The position numbers and the translations under genes were made by a program. A stretch of DNA of 64,000 nt, taken from positions 1 through 64,000 of IMG/VR virus record IMGVR_UViG_3300004369_000005. One strand, given 5' to 3'. The stretch comes from a virus. Shown one piece after another: positions 51,753 through 57,932 of the stretch. Each line of letters starts with the position of its first letter. The stretch's first letter is position 1. The notes under the pieces are model-generated. The model ran no database searches and was not told where the DNA came from. It saw only the letters and a list, made by a program, of their open reading frames with translations.

Positions 51753-51762
51753 GGGGTCTGTG

Positions 51763-51963
51763 CTAGGATGCTGTGGCGACTAGTCGTCGGCACTGCCTCT
51801 CAATCTGTCGCAATGCGTTCACGTCGCTAGGACTGCTGCTGCATGTGCTGATGATGCCTAGGCGTTCGTGCTTGTATTTGCGGTGCTTTCGATCACTGGT
51901 GAGGATGAACCCATAGCGAGCGTGGATGGCGTCCGCTTCTCTGGTGAAGGACTTCTTAGACAT
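51763..51963 (-). CDS. 66-aa HicA-like (dsRBD-fold) protein
   Basis: The pattern ARYGFILTSDRKHRKYKHER with following LGIISTCSS and a basic C-terminal helix (NALRQIERQCRRL) resembles HicA/YcfA-type mRNA interferases, where a His in the K-x-H segment is catalytic. The candidate His is in SDRKHRKYKH. No HicB antitoxin is adjacent. It is GC-rich and last in the early transcript before the terminator. The assignment is by pattern only; another small RNA-binding protein is possible. Confidence 0.6.
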   Translation of the reverse strand: MSKKSFTREADAIHARYGFILTSDRKHRKYKHERLGIISTCSSSPSDVNALRQIERQCRRLVATAS

Positions 51964-51966
51964 GGG

Positions 51967-52143
51967 TCAGGCGAAGGTGGGGAGACGGTCGATCGCTTCT
52001 TGCGCGTGATGCTCTGCAAAGACCCCAGCGATGAGGGCGGCGCTGTGTGCTGTGCCCTGTAGGGTGTTGCTGCTGACCCATCCTGTCTGGCGGGTGCTGA
52101 TGTCAGAGGCGAGGCGGAAGCAGGTGGGGTTGCGCTTTGTCAT
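51967..52143 (-). CDS. 58-aa hypothetical early protein
   Basis: Reads MTKRNPTCFRLASDISTRQT...; amphipathic, with an Ala-rich helix near the C terminus. It ends 3 nt before the HicA-like start, so the two are probably co-expressed. The DNA here is clearly GC-richer than the late region. Confidence 0.6.
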   Translation of the reverse strand: MTKRNPTCFRLASDISTRQTGWVSSNTLQGTAHSAALIAGVFAEHHAQEAIDRLPTFA

Positions 52144-52210
52144 GCTGTGCTGTGTTGATGTGGTTAGTCTACAGGCAAGGGGGGCAGCAGAGACCCCCCT
52201 AGTGTACGGT

Positions 52211-52483
52211 TCAGAGATCGACCATCATGGCATTCATCTCATCGGCATCGATGGCGCACGAATCCCAACGCACCCCATCCTTGGTTTGCACGAGGTGGCG
52301 ACCGATCATGCCGTCAGTCATGGCACGAACGAACTTATCCCAAGGGGTCTCATCGTTGCCGCAGAACTCAACACACGCCTTAGCGGTGTTGTAGAGGAAT
52401 TCATCGTTGCCAATCCAGAGGGCAGCGTTCCAGGTTTCGTAGGTCGCCCAACCGTTGTAGGTGCTGAGGGTGGAAGCGGTCAT
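52211..52483 (-). CDS. 90-aa protein with NGWATYETWNAALWI signature
   Basis: ATG at 52483 is chosen because an earlier ATG at 52507 lies inside the TATAAT box. Residues 10-27 (NGWATYETWNAALWIGND) are a signature seen in many phage and plasmid proteins of unknown function. The C terminus is acidic (DADEMNAMMVDL). It is driven by the early promoter at 52506-52550, which leaves a leader of only about 15 nt. Confidence 0.75.
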   Translation of the reverse strand: MTASTLSTYNGWATYETWNAALWIGNDEFLYNTAKACVEFCGNDETPWDKFVRAMTDGMIGRHLVQTKDGVRWDSCAIDADEMNAMMVDL

Positions 52484-52505
52484 GTCGTTTGTTTGAACTG
52501 AAGTC

Positions 52506-52550
52506 ATTATAGGGGCAGGGGGTTGCCCTTGTGGGGCAATGGTGGACGGT
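52506..52550 (-). promoter_or_regulatory. Early promoter: TATAAT with upstream AACCGTCC element
   Basis: TATAAT at 52506-52511 and AACCGTCC about 32 nt upstream of it; no -35 box. The 26 nt from 52487 to 52512 are identical to 53791-53816. Confidence 0.7.
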
Positions 52551-52733
52551 TCAGTAACCGTAACGCTGGCGGCGCATCTCGGTTTGGTAGCGGCGCTCAT
52601 CGATGTCGTCAGCGGTGAAGTAATCATCGAAGTCGCCGTCGCCCATGTCGTAGGCATAGTTGGCGGGTTGCTGCCCTGCCTTGCCAGTGAGGGAGGCGAA
52701 GGAGAAGCGGTCGAAGTTGGTTTCGTTTGTCAT
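52551..52733 (-). CDS. 60-aa acidic/aromatic early protein, apparently leaderless
   Basis: ATG at 52733 (MTNETNFDRFSFASLTGKAG) is only 6 nt after the TATACT box, so the message probably starts at or near the ATG. The middle is Asp/Gly-rich (MGDGDFDDYFTADDIDE) and the end Arg/Tyr-rich (RRQRYGY). The MTNET start is shared with the gene at 54022-54213. Function unknown. Confidence 0.7.
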   Translation of the reverse strand: MTNETNFDRFSFASLTGKAGQQPANYAYDMGDGDFDDYFTADDIDERRYQTEMRRQRYGY

Positions 52734-52739
52734 GTGCTT

Positions 52740-52783
52740 AGTATAAGGGGTCAGGGGCGCAGTCTGGGGGTGATAGTGTGCCA
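52740..52783 (-). promoter_or_regulatory. Early promoter: TATACT with upstream TGGCAC element
   Basis: TATACT at 52740-52745; TGGCAC at 52778-52783; exactly 32 nt between. Confidence 0.75.
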
Positions 52784-52788
52784 GTTCC

Positions 52789-53004
52789 TCAATCGAACAA
52801 CAGGGCGGCGATTGCCTCAATCCCTGCCTCGTCTGCCTTGACGGTGACCCATGCCATAGGGTTGCCCTTAGCGGGGCACTTCCAGATCACCACATCCTCA
52901 TCGTAGGTTGCTGCCAGTTGGTAGGCATGGGTCATGTCAGTCGCCCACATGCAACCGTGAGGGTCGAACGTACCGAACGATTTGGGTTGAACTGCGATTG
53001 CCAT
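52789..53004 (-). CDS. 71-aa hypothetical early protein
   Basis: Starts MAIAVQPKSFGTFDPHGCMW, with predicted strands DVVIWKCPAK and a short helix EAGIEAIAALLFD at the end. An AAGGGG site precedes the ATG in a roughly 20-nt leader behind the promoter at 53028. Not recognised. Confidence 0.7.
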   Translation of the reverse strand: MAIAVQPKSFGTFDPHGCMWATDMTHAYQLAATYDEDVVIWKCPAKGNPMAWVTVKADEAGIEAIAALLFD

Positions 53005-53027
53005 GTGTGCTTTGCTTTGTTCCCCTT

Positions 53028-53070
53028 ATTATAAGGGCGAGGATGCCGCGGCCAAGGGCAGCGAGTGCCA
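53028..53070 (-). promoter_or_regulatory. Early promoter: TATAAT with upstream TGGCAC element
   Basis: TATAAT at 53028-53033 and TGGCAC at 53065-53070, 31 nt apart. The element context (CAGTTGGAGATCTGGCAC) closely matches the one at 54258. Confidence 0.7.
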
Positions 53071-53176
53071 GATCTCCAACTGTCTGCTGTGTCTTAACAA
53101 CAGGCAGGGATGGCATACAATAGTGTGCCAATTGCAGCGGTAGTATGGGTGAACTAGTTTGAGCCGCGAGTTTGTG

Positions 53177-53383
53177 TTACTTAGCGTCTGGAATTAGGGA
53201 GATCAAAGTATCCTCATCATAGAGATCTACGATCTCTTCAGTTACTTCATCCCATGTCAATTTGTCGTACTCTCGTTCTAACAAATCAACGCACATATGC
53301 ACGAGGGAATCTGTATCCATGCCATCTACAATATGCCAGACATAGTTCTCAACGAGTTGGCGACGATCCTGTTCGGTAGGCAT
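53177..53383 (-). CDS. 68-aa acidic early protein
   Basis: ATG at 53383 (MPTEQDRRQLVENYVWHIVD). Helical and strongly acidic in the C-terminal half (TWDEVTEEIVDLYDEDTLIS). The gap 53005-53176 on its 3' side holds the next promoter and a doubtful frame only. Function unknown. Confidence 0.7.
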   Translation of the reverse strand: MPTEQDRRQLVENYVWHIVDGMDTDSLVHMCVDLLEREYDKLTWDEVTEEIVDLYDEDTLISLIPDAK

Positions 53384-53419
53384 AATCAAATGGTGAAGAA
53401 TGTGTGGACTAAGTTATAC

Positions 53420-53773
53420 TCAGACCAGCAGGTCATTGATAGCAAGGGCACCAAGTCTCATGCCAGAGCGAAACTCAGTGACAAAGAATTCAGTGCCATT
53501 GTAGAGGCGAATGAACCACTCAAAGTTCTTCTGAAACACACCCTCACCAGCGATTCCATGCTCGGTCATGATAGCATTCAGGCGAGACTTGGTGGTGTTA
53601 GATTGCCAACCACCATCAAACAATTTGATGCCGTTGTCATCAACTTCGGCAATCAGATTGCCATGCAGGTAGACATAAGAAATGCCGTCAACATTCAGCA
53701 CCTCAGTGTTATCGAGTTTCCAATCAGTGCCGTTGGTGATAGCGGCATTCATGAGTCGTTCGATCTTACGCAT
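53420..53773 (-). CDS. 117-aa early protein, unknown
   Basis: ATG at 53773 (MRKIERLMNAAITNGTDWKL) follows the early promoter at 53810 after a leader of about 30 nt; an upstream frame extension would cross the promoter. The sequence is mostly beta strands (VDGISYVYLHGNLIAEVDDN) followed by a basic segment. No family recognised. Confidence 0.75.
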   Translation of the reverse strand: MRKIERLMNAAITNGTDWKLDNTEVLNVDGISYVYLHGNLIAEVDDNGIKLFDGGWQSNTTKSRLNAIMTEHGIAGEGVFQKNFEWFIRLYNGTEFFVTEFRSGMRLGALAINDLLV

Positions 53774-53809
53774 GAGAGAAAAGTGAAGTGGTTTGTTTGA
53801 ACTGAAGTC

Positions 53810-53853
53810 ATTATAGACACAGGGTCGGCAGGAATGCGACCGATGCTGTGCCA
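53810..53853 (-). promoter_or_regulatory. Early promoter: TATAAT with upstream TGGCAC element
   Basis: TATAAT at 53810-53815 and TGGCAC at 53848-53853, 32 nt apart. The leader begins with the same 20 nt as that of 52211-52483. Confidence 0.75.
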
Positions 53854-53858
53854 CTTAA

Positions 53859-53990
53859 TCAACTGTCCTCTCGCCAGGTCAGAGGATCTTCCTGTTCGAT
53901 ATCCTCTTGCATGTCGAAAGGCATCATCTCACGATCATCAATGTCGAGATCGAAGATCTCACCAGGCATGTCTTGAATTTCATCCCACAT
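53859..53990 (-). CDS. 43-aa very acidic protein
   Basis: MWDEIQDMPGEIFDLDIDDR...; about 40% Asp/Glu. Such small acidic early proteins can act as DNA mimics or inhibitors, but nothing here proves that. It ends just upstream of the promoter element at 53848. Confidence 0.55.
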   Translation of the reverse strand: MWDEIQDMPGEIFDLDIDDREMMPFDMQEDIEQEDPLTWREDS

Positions 53991-54021
53991 TGTTAGTTAA
54001 GCGAAGAACAGTTAGTGTTAA

Positions 54022-54213
54022 TCAGAGACCGTTGAGGTAATCAGCGAGTGCCTCATCATACTCTGCTTTGGTGTTAAAAACACGACCGTGAATCATGCGA
54101 GGATAGGTAGCATCAACACCAGCATGTGCTACCATCTGGCAGTCTGCCTCATCGTATCCCATCTCAATGAGAGTGGCGACGTAGGGGTTGTTCGTTTGGG
54201 TTTCGTTTGTCAT
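54022..54213 (-). CDS. 63-aa early protein, apparently leaderless
   Basis: ATG at 54213 (MTNETQTNNPYVATLIEMGY) lies 6 nt after TATAAT, so the transcript probably begins at the ATG. The segment VATLIEMGYDEADCQMVAHA is a helix-turn-helix-like or UBA-like pattern, not assignable with certainty. It shares its first five residues with 52551-52733. Confidence 0.7.
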   Translation of the reverse strand: MTNETQTNNPYVATLIEMGYDEADCQMVAHAGVDATYPRMIHGRVFNTKAEYDEALADYLNGL

Positions 54214-54219
54214 GTAGAC

Positions 54220-54263
54220 ATTATAGACACAGGGTCGAGCGGTTTGGGGGTCACAGTGTGCCA
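54220..54263 (-). promoter_or_regulatory. Early promoter: TATAAT with upstream TGGCAC element
   Basis: TATAAT at 54220-54225 and TGGCAC at 54258-54263, 32 nt apart. The sequence just upstream of -10 (GACCCTGTGTC) is identical to that at 53816-53826. Confidence 0.75.
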
Positions 54264-54276
54264 CTTCTCCAACTGG

Positions 54277-54540
54277 TTAGTCTTGAGTGGTGTAATCTAT
54301 CTCAAATGCACCCTCACATTCAGGCACTTCATAATCATCTAAAATCACACGATAATCAATCGATTTGATACACCAACCTGTGGCACATGTGATCTCTTCT
54401 ACGAGATCATCACCATCATCTGCCTCCCAAACTGTACCAAATACACCTTCACGGAGTTCTTCTTTATATTCATATGTGATGGGTTCATCATAAACATCAT
54501 CACTAAAATCAAAGGCGATGTCAGTAACTTGGAATTGCAT
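54277..54540 (-). CDS. 87-aa acidic early protein
   Basis: Begins MQFQVTDIAFDFSDDVYDEP; beta-rich and acidic throughout, with two Cys in ITCATGWCIKS. It is 13 nt from the upstream gene's stop. Unknown function. Confidence 0.72.
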   Translation of the reverse strand: MQFQVTDIAFDFSDDVYDEPITYEYKEELREGVFGTVWEADDGDDLVEEITCATGWCIKSIDYRVILDDYEVPECEGAFEIDYTTQD

Positions 54541-54553
54541 GATTGTGATTGAA

Positions 54554-54763
54554 TTAGTTTACTTCAGCGAGCAACAGTTTGTGACAACGATCTGCCTCTA
54601 CGAGTTCTTCATCATCAAGTTCATCCCATTCAACATACTCATAGGCACCACGGTTAGACTCAACGCTGCCATCAGATAGCAAGGGGTGATACATAAGAAC
54701 TCGCTGGTGATTACCATCCAAAGTGTATACTAACTGGTTTGCTTTAGAGTGAATGAAAACCAT
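54554..54763 (-). CDS. 69-aa early protein
   Basis: ATG at 54763 (MVFIHSKANQLVYTLDGNHQ) is preferred over 54781, which falls within the promoter-like TGTATACATG. Acidic C terminus (VEWDELDDEELVEADRCHKL). Upstream lies the element AAACTGGCAC (54822-54830) and an inverted repeat TGTAT-ATACA. Unknown function. Confidence 0.65.
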   Translation of the reverse strand: MVFIHSKANQLVYTLDGNHQRVLMYHPLLSDGSVESNRGAYEYVEWDELDDEELVEADRCHKLLLAEVN

Positions 54764-54829
54764 GAAAAATCCCGTCAACATGTATACAATACACGATAAC
54801 GGGACCTTTGCAATATTCAGTGTGCCAGT

Positions 54830-54988
54830 TTAGAAAGTGTCATAGTATTCATCCACTTCTCTCTTGAATTTGGTAACTTTCTTCTTAGTCTGTCTGCGAA
54901 TATTCTTCACTTCGTAACCAAAATCTTCAAAATCTTCATCGAATTGTTGATACTTTTGGTTGTCGGACTGATTGTAACGCTTACCCAT
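54830..54988 (-). CDS. 52-aa charged hypothetical protein
   Basis: MGKRYNQSDNQKYQQFDEDF...; acidic-aromatic first half, basic second half (RRQTKKKVTKFKREV). Its stop codon abuts the AAACTGGCAC element used by the next gene. Confidence 0.6.
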   Translation of the reverse strand: MGKRYNQSDNQKYQQFDEDFEDFGYEVKNIRRQTKKKVTKFKREVDEYYDTF

Positions 54989-55022
54989 TGTAATTGTAAA
55001 GTATTAGTAATACAAAGCAATA

Positions 55023-55268
55023 TTATTTAGATTCAATCAAGATATTATTCTTGATTGAAGTATGAAGAAACTTACCCAGACTACCTCCAGTCTTCAATTC
55101 AATGCTAATGAGTTCTTTACACAAATCTTCTTGGAATTGCTCTACATTTTCACAGTTAAACGTATATTCTTTGTCTTTATTGCTATTATACACGATTTTA
55201 ACAGTGTTATCAACAATTTCGATGCTATCTACAGCTGTAGAGATCAAATTGTCGTACTTTTTAGACAT
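55023..55268 (-). CDS. 81-aa KTSC-like domain protein
   Basis: The pattern VDSIEIVDNTVKIVYNSNKD followed by YTFNCENVEQFQEDL and GGSLGKFLHTSIKNN matches the layout of KTSC domains, small beta-alpha modules found in phage and RNA-metabolism proteins. It is the first full gene after the AT-rich hairpin region. The domain call is tentative; no catalytic residues are expected. Confidence 0.68.
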   Translation of the reverse strand: MSKKYDNLISTAVDSIEIVDNTVKIVYNSNKDKEYTFNCENVEQFQEDLCKELISIELKTGGSLGKFLHTSIKNNILIESK

Positions 55269-55289
55269 TTTAAGTGGTTTGTTAATGTT

Positions 55290-55400
55290 TAAAGGTTAAA
55301 AACTCAAAAAATTAAGAAATCTTAAAAATTAAGATTCTCAATAAACTCAAAATATTAAAAAACTCAATATTTTGACTTTTTGAGTTTTTGAGAAAAGCGG
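55290..55400. repeat. AT-rich interlocking hairpins
   Basis: Three perfect inverted repeats: AATCTTAA/TTAAGATT (55318-55336), TCAAAATATT/AATATTTTGA (55347-55375) and AAAAACTCAA/TTGAGTTTTT (55358-55389). The last two overlap and exclude each other; the third is flanked by A and T runs and could terminate in both directions. The unit AAACTCAA recurs four times. Confidence 0.75.
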
Positions 55401-55422
55401 CAGGAGCACCCCTTTGCCTCAT
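55312..55422 (-). CDS. Possible 36-aa leaderless ORF
   Basis: ATG at 55422 lies exactly 6 nt after a TATAAT box, the same spacing as two other apparently leaderless early genes. It encodes MRQRGAPAAFLKNSKSQNIE... ending in a hydrophobic stretch, but most of it runs through the hairpins. It may be a leader peptide or chance. Confidence 0.3.
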   Translation of the reverse strand: MRQRGAPAAFLKNSKSQNIEFFNILSLLRILIFKIS

Positions 55423-55428
55423 GACAGT

Positions 55429-55470
55429 ATTATAGGGTATCTGGGAGTGCTTTGGAGGTGTTGTGGACGG
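55429..55470 (-). promoter_or_regulatory. Early promoter: TATAAT with upstream AACCGTCC element
   Basis: TATAAT at 55429-55434 and CCGTCC at 55465-55470, 30 nt apart; likely drives 55268 and genes beyond. Confidence 0.68.
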
Positions 55471-55638
55471 TTTCAGAGGTGTCACAGAGGCACTTGACGT
55501 TCGTTAGGTTGCGTGCTAAGCCAACATCGACTCCGCACCTTACCCCTATTTTATTAAGCATTTATTATTATTGATTCTCAACTAGACTATCTTATTGAGA
55601 ACCATTGGTATGACTAGCGCGGAAGCACCTTGAAAACC
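55471..55638. other. Non-coding stretch with repeated TTGATTCTCA
   Basis: Together with the hairpin region this is the only gap over 300 nt. TTATTGATTCTCA-type words occur at about 55565-55580 and 55637-55650, with the inverted form TTATTGAGAA at 55591-55600. A further GATTCTCA lies at 55333. No credible ORF. It could be an operator array or origin-associated region; nothing proves either. Confidence 0.5.
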
Positions 55639-55800
55639 TTATTGATTCTCATTAGCACGGTGTCTTGTCACTGCTAGTATATTTTGTCCTGGGTTGAGAT
55701 CTTTCACAACTTGTGCTGCATCTTCATAGTCTATTGCATCTACTACAGTATGGTATCTTACCATATGATATTCTTCATCCCATGTCTGTACTGTATACAT
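55639..55800 (-). CDS. 53-aa hypothetical protein ending the polycistron
   Basis: ATG at 55800 (MYTVQTWDEEYHMVRYHTVV) has GGAG 6 nt upstream. The pattern VDAIDYEDAAQVVKDLNPGQ suggests a small ferredoxin-like or antitoxin-like fold, not assignable. It overlaps the previous gene by 26 nt and is the last gene before the non-coding stretch. Confidence 0.65.
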   Translation of the reverse strand: MYTVQTWDEEYHMVRYHTVVDAIDYEDAAQVVKDLNPGQNILAVTRHRANENQ

Positions 55801-55972
55801 TATCCTCTCCATCAGATGCATTCAATTTGTCTGTCTCTTTCTGAATGAAATCAGTTAACAAGTCAATGAAGTCTTGTTCGGTCCAATCATTGAATACAGA
55901 CTCATAAGGATCATTCTCATCCCATGAGATTGTGAATGTGTTATCATCTTCCTGTTCTACATTGATTGTCAT
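55775..55972 (-). CDS. 65-aa acidic hypothetical protein
   Basis: MTINVEQEDDNTFTISWDEN...; a beta N terminus then an acidic helix (WTEQDFIDLLTDFIQKETDK). Coupled to the upstream membrane protein by ATGA. Confidence 0.65.
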   Translation of the reverse strand: MTINVEQEDDNTFTISWDENDPYESVFNDWTEQDFIDLLTDFIQKETDKLNASDGEDNVYSTDMG

Positions 55973-56148
55973 TGTGGTTCACATACGATGTACTGATAAT
56001 AGTTGCCGTAAGTATCTTGTGCTTGACGACAGAAATACATTGGGTTCTTTGGTTGTAGTGATACAATCTCATTAAGAGTGATTAGTGCAATAGCAAATTG
56101 TATGAATGGTAGGACCTTTACTATTGTCTCACGATAGTTGTTCTTCAT
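55969..56148 (-). CDS. 59-aa membrane protein
   Basis: One hydrophobic segment (VLPFIQFAIALITLNEIVSL, residues about 12-31) is followed by a tail with two Cys (YFCRQAQDTYGNYYQYIVC). ATGA overlap on both sides. Unknown function. Confidence 0.65.
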   Translation of the reverse strand: MKNNYRETIVKVLPFIQFAIALITLNEIVSLQPKNPMYFCRQAQDTYGNYYQYIVCEPQ

Positions 56149-56369
56149 TCAAATACTGGTATTACTGGTGGATTCCATTCATCTCTTACTGCTTTCATAA
56201 TATGTTTGGGAGTACCATAGTAACCCATATGCATCCATACACAATCAATGTATTGTAGATCTTCTCTATCTACTGTTGGATTGAATGAATCACAATATTT
56301 GACAATATCATAGGGAACTTTAACTTGTTTCCAGGTGATAGGTTCTTCAACATAGTATGGGACAGTCAT
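56145..56369 (-). CDS. 74-aa hypothetical protein
   Basis: MTVPYYVEEPITWKQVKVPY...; aromatic and Pro-rich, with CVWMHMGYYGTPKHIMKAVR near the C terminus. Coupled by ATGA overlaps. No family recognised. Confidence 0.65.
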   Translation of the reverse strand: MTVPYYVEEPITWKQVKVPYDIVKYCDSFNPTVDREDLQYIDCVWMHMGYYGTPKHIMKAVRDEWNPPVIPVFE

Positions 56370-56446
56370 TTCTTTACTGGTGCTGTTAGTTCAAGAGTGA
56401 GTGTTAGTAGTAGTATGAATGAGAAGATAAAGAGTGTACTAATCAT
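56366..56446 (-). CDS. 26-aa membrane mini-protein
   Basis: MISTLFIFSFILLLTLTLEL... is a single hydrophobic span with a Lys-Lys end. It overlaps the oxygenase gene by 8 nt and the next gene by ATGA, filling what would otherwise be the only break in the run. Confidence 0.5.
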   Translation of the reverse strand: MISTLFIFSFILLLTLTLELTAPVKK

Positions 56447-56999
56447 GATTGTAATTTTCCTCTTTAAATTGACACCATCCTGTTGCAATAAACTTAGTTG
56501 ATGTTGTTGGTGTTACACCTTTATGTGGGTGAGTCCAGTATGCAGGCCATATTGCCATCATACCTTGTCTTGCACGTAGTTTCATGTTTTGGTATGGAAA
56601 CTCTGTCCCTTCATTACAAGTATTAAGATAGATCATCCATGCAATATGTCTACGTGGATGATAGGATGAGTATTCACAATGAGGGGAGAAATAACCTTCA
56701 CCTTCATTATAACGTTGAATATTATAATAGGGGCAGATTTCCCATGGTTCAATCTGTTCTAGGAAGTGATACTTATTAACATAGTTTTGTATCCCTTTCA
56801 CAACAGCAGGATAGATGAATGAGTTGTACTGAATGAATTCAGTTTGGAAGAAGTTAGCATGAAGATCAGTAGAGAGTTTATACTCTGGGTTGACTTCATC
56901 ATGATTAATTGCACCAGGAACTGTACGCTTATCCTTTTGGAATAGCGCACAGCAGGTAGCAGCATCATAGTCTTCCATTACCTTGTAGAGTTCAATCAT
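56439..56999 (-). CDS. Prolyl 4-hydroxylase-like 2OG-Fe(II) oxygenase
   Basis: A 186-aa double-stranded beta-helix protein of the P4H/PF13640 type, which hydroxylates protein or peptide substrates using 2-oxoglutarate, O2 and Fe(II). The core reads YNEGEGYFSPHCEYSSYHPR, then TEFPYQNMKLRARQGMMAIW and WTHPHKGVTPTTSTKFIATG. Probable iron ligands are His107, Glu109 and His157 (or His159), with Lys169 for 2OG. The usual H-x-D is H-x-E here, as in some halogenases and hydroxylases. It is embedded in the early polycistron; the substrate is unknown. Confidence 0.85.
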   Translation of the reverse strand: MIELYKVMEDYDAATCCALFQKDKRTVPGAINHDEVNPEYKLSTDLHANFFQTEFIQYNSFIYPAVVKGIQNYVNKYHFLEQIEPWEICPYYNIQRYNEGEGYFSPHCEYSSYHPRRHIAWMIYLNTCNEGTEFPYQNMKLRARQGMMAIWPAYWTHPHKGVTPTTSTKFIATGWCQFKEENYNHD

Positions 57000-57372
57000 C
57001 AGTCAAATGATCGACACATGCTAATTTCTCAAGAACTTCTTGATTATGTTTTTCGAGAGCACATGGCATTGCTTCTTTGAGTGCTTCTGTTACATTCTCT
57101 TTAAATGAACGATACGGAATGAAGATATCATCATCCTCAGTCTTATAGTCTGGATGATTCTCTTTAAACTGACGCTCTACCTCATACACAAGATTAGACA
57201 CAATGTCATTAATGACTTCCATTGTGTGTGGTTGAAGTTGATCCCAGAGGTATCCAGGGAGCAGATCATCCTTGACACGATCTAGCATTGCTTTTTTACA
57301 TTGCCATTGATCGTCAAAGATGTTGAGAAACTCTTGCCAATCGTCTTGAGATTTAAAGTTGGGAATACTCAT
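56992..57372 (-). CDS. 126-aa helical hypothetical protein
   Basis: MSIPNFKSQDDWQEFLNIFD...; mostly alpha-helical with an amphipathic C-terminal helix (RSFKENVTEALKEAMPCALE). It overlaps the oxygenase by 8 nt, so it could be a partner, but this is inference. Confidence 0.7.
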   Translation of the reverse strand: MSIPNFKSQDDWQEFLNIFDDQWQCKKAMLDRVKDDLLPGYLWDQLQPHTMEVINDIVSNLVYEVERQFKENHPDYKTEDDDIFIPYRSFKENVTEALKEAMPCALEKHNQEVLEKLACVDHLTDD

Positions 57373-57527
57373 TTGTTTTTAGGGCAATTGTGTTGTAAAT
57401 TGTGTTGAATCATTGTGAGTGCTGAATTAATATCAAGGGCATAATCTTCATAGATCCAATCTCCTACCGTGATAGTGTAATACACCAAACATTTAGGATT
57501 TGATTGGCGAATTGTAATATCAATCAT
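57369..57527 (-). CDS. 52-aa hypothetical protein
   Basis: MIDITIRQSNPKCLVYYTIT...; a small beta-alpha domain ending in QHNLQHNCPKNK. ATGA overlaps on both sides. Confidence 0.6.
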   Translation of the reverse strand: MIDITIRQSNPKCLVYYTITVGDWIYEDYALDINSALTMIQHNLQHNCPKNK

Positions 57528-57757
57528 TTGTTCTTCTCACAATAAAGGAAATACTTGTATTCTGCGACTTGATGTGGTGCGTATCTAATTATATCACATT
57601 CTTTGTACTTGTCAACCACCTCAAATGATGATTCATTGATTGGTGTGTCATTCATTGATAAGACTGCAATGATTAACATAACAGTACCTAGAACACCAAG
57701 AGTAAGTGCTACACCATTACGAAACTCTTTGAAAGCATACTTGTCATCTTCAGTCAT
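57524..57757 (-). CDS. 77-aa single-span membrane protein
   Basis: Residues about 13-32 (GVALTLGVLGTVMLIIAVLS) are a clear transmembrane segment; the N terminus is charged and the C terminus has two Cys (YKECDIIR, FLYCEKNK). Overlaps of 4 and 8 nt. Confidence 0.7.
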   Translation of the reverse strand: MTEDDKYAFKEFRNGVALTLGVLGTVMLIIAVLSMNDTPINESSFEVVDKYKECDIIRYAPHQVAEYKYFLYCEKNK

Positions 57758-57932
57758 AAGGTTGCTGGGGGTCTTTCTTCCAGGTATCAGTATAGCACAA
57801 CCATGGTTCTAGTTTGGGTGACATTTCAGCAGTCCAATGATAACCATTTACATCAATGGCATCTAGGTAATGAATACGAGTCTTTGGGTCAATGACTCGT
57901 GAGATTGTCACAAATTTGGTTCTTTCCATCAT
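57750..57932 (-). CDS. 60-aa hypothetical protein
   Basis: MMERTKFVTISRVIDPKTRI...; beta-strand rich, with several Trp in WTAEMSPKLEPWLCYTDTWK. Unknown. Confidence 0.62.
   Translation of the reverse strand: MMERTKFVTISRVIDPKTRIHYLDAIDVNGYHWTAEMSPKLEPWLCYTDTWKKDPQQPYD

Noticed and set aside
52211-52657. The full 148-codon version of the NGWATYETWN gene
   Set aside because: The N-terminal 58 codons run through the upstream gene and its own promoter; the ATG at 52483 fits the promoter.
52937-53131. A small frame (MPSLPVVKTQQTVGDLALAA...) between 53004 and 53177
   Set aside because: It covers the promoter and overlaps a better-supported gene; no ribosome-binding site and no -10 box at the expected position.
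55062-55292. Plus-strand frames opposite the KTSC-like gene and elsewhere
   Set aside because: No coding-like composition, promoter or ribosome-binding site; all credible genes are on the minus strand.
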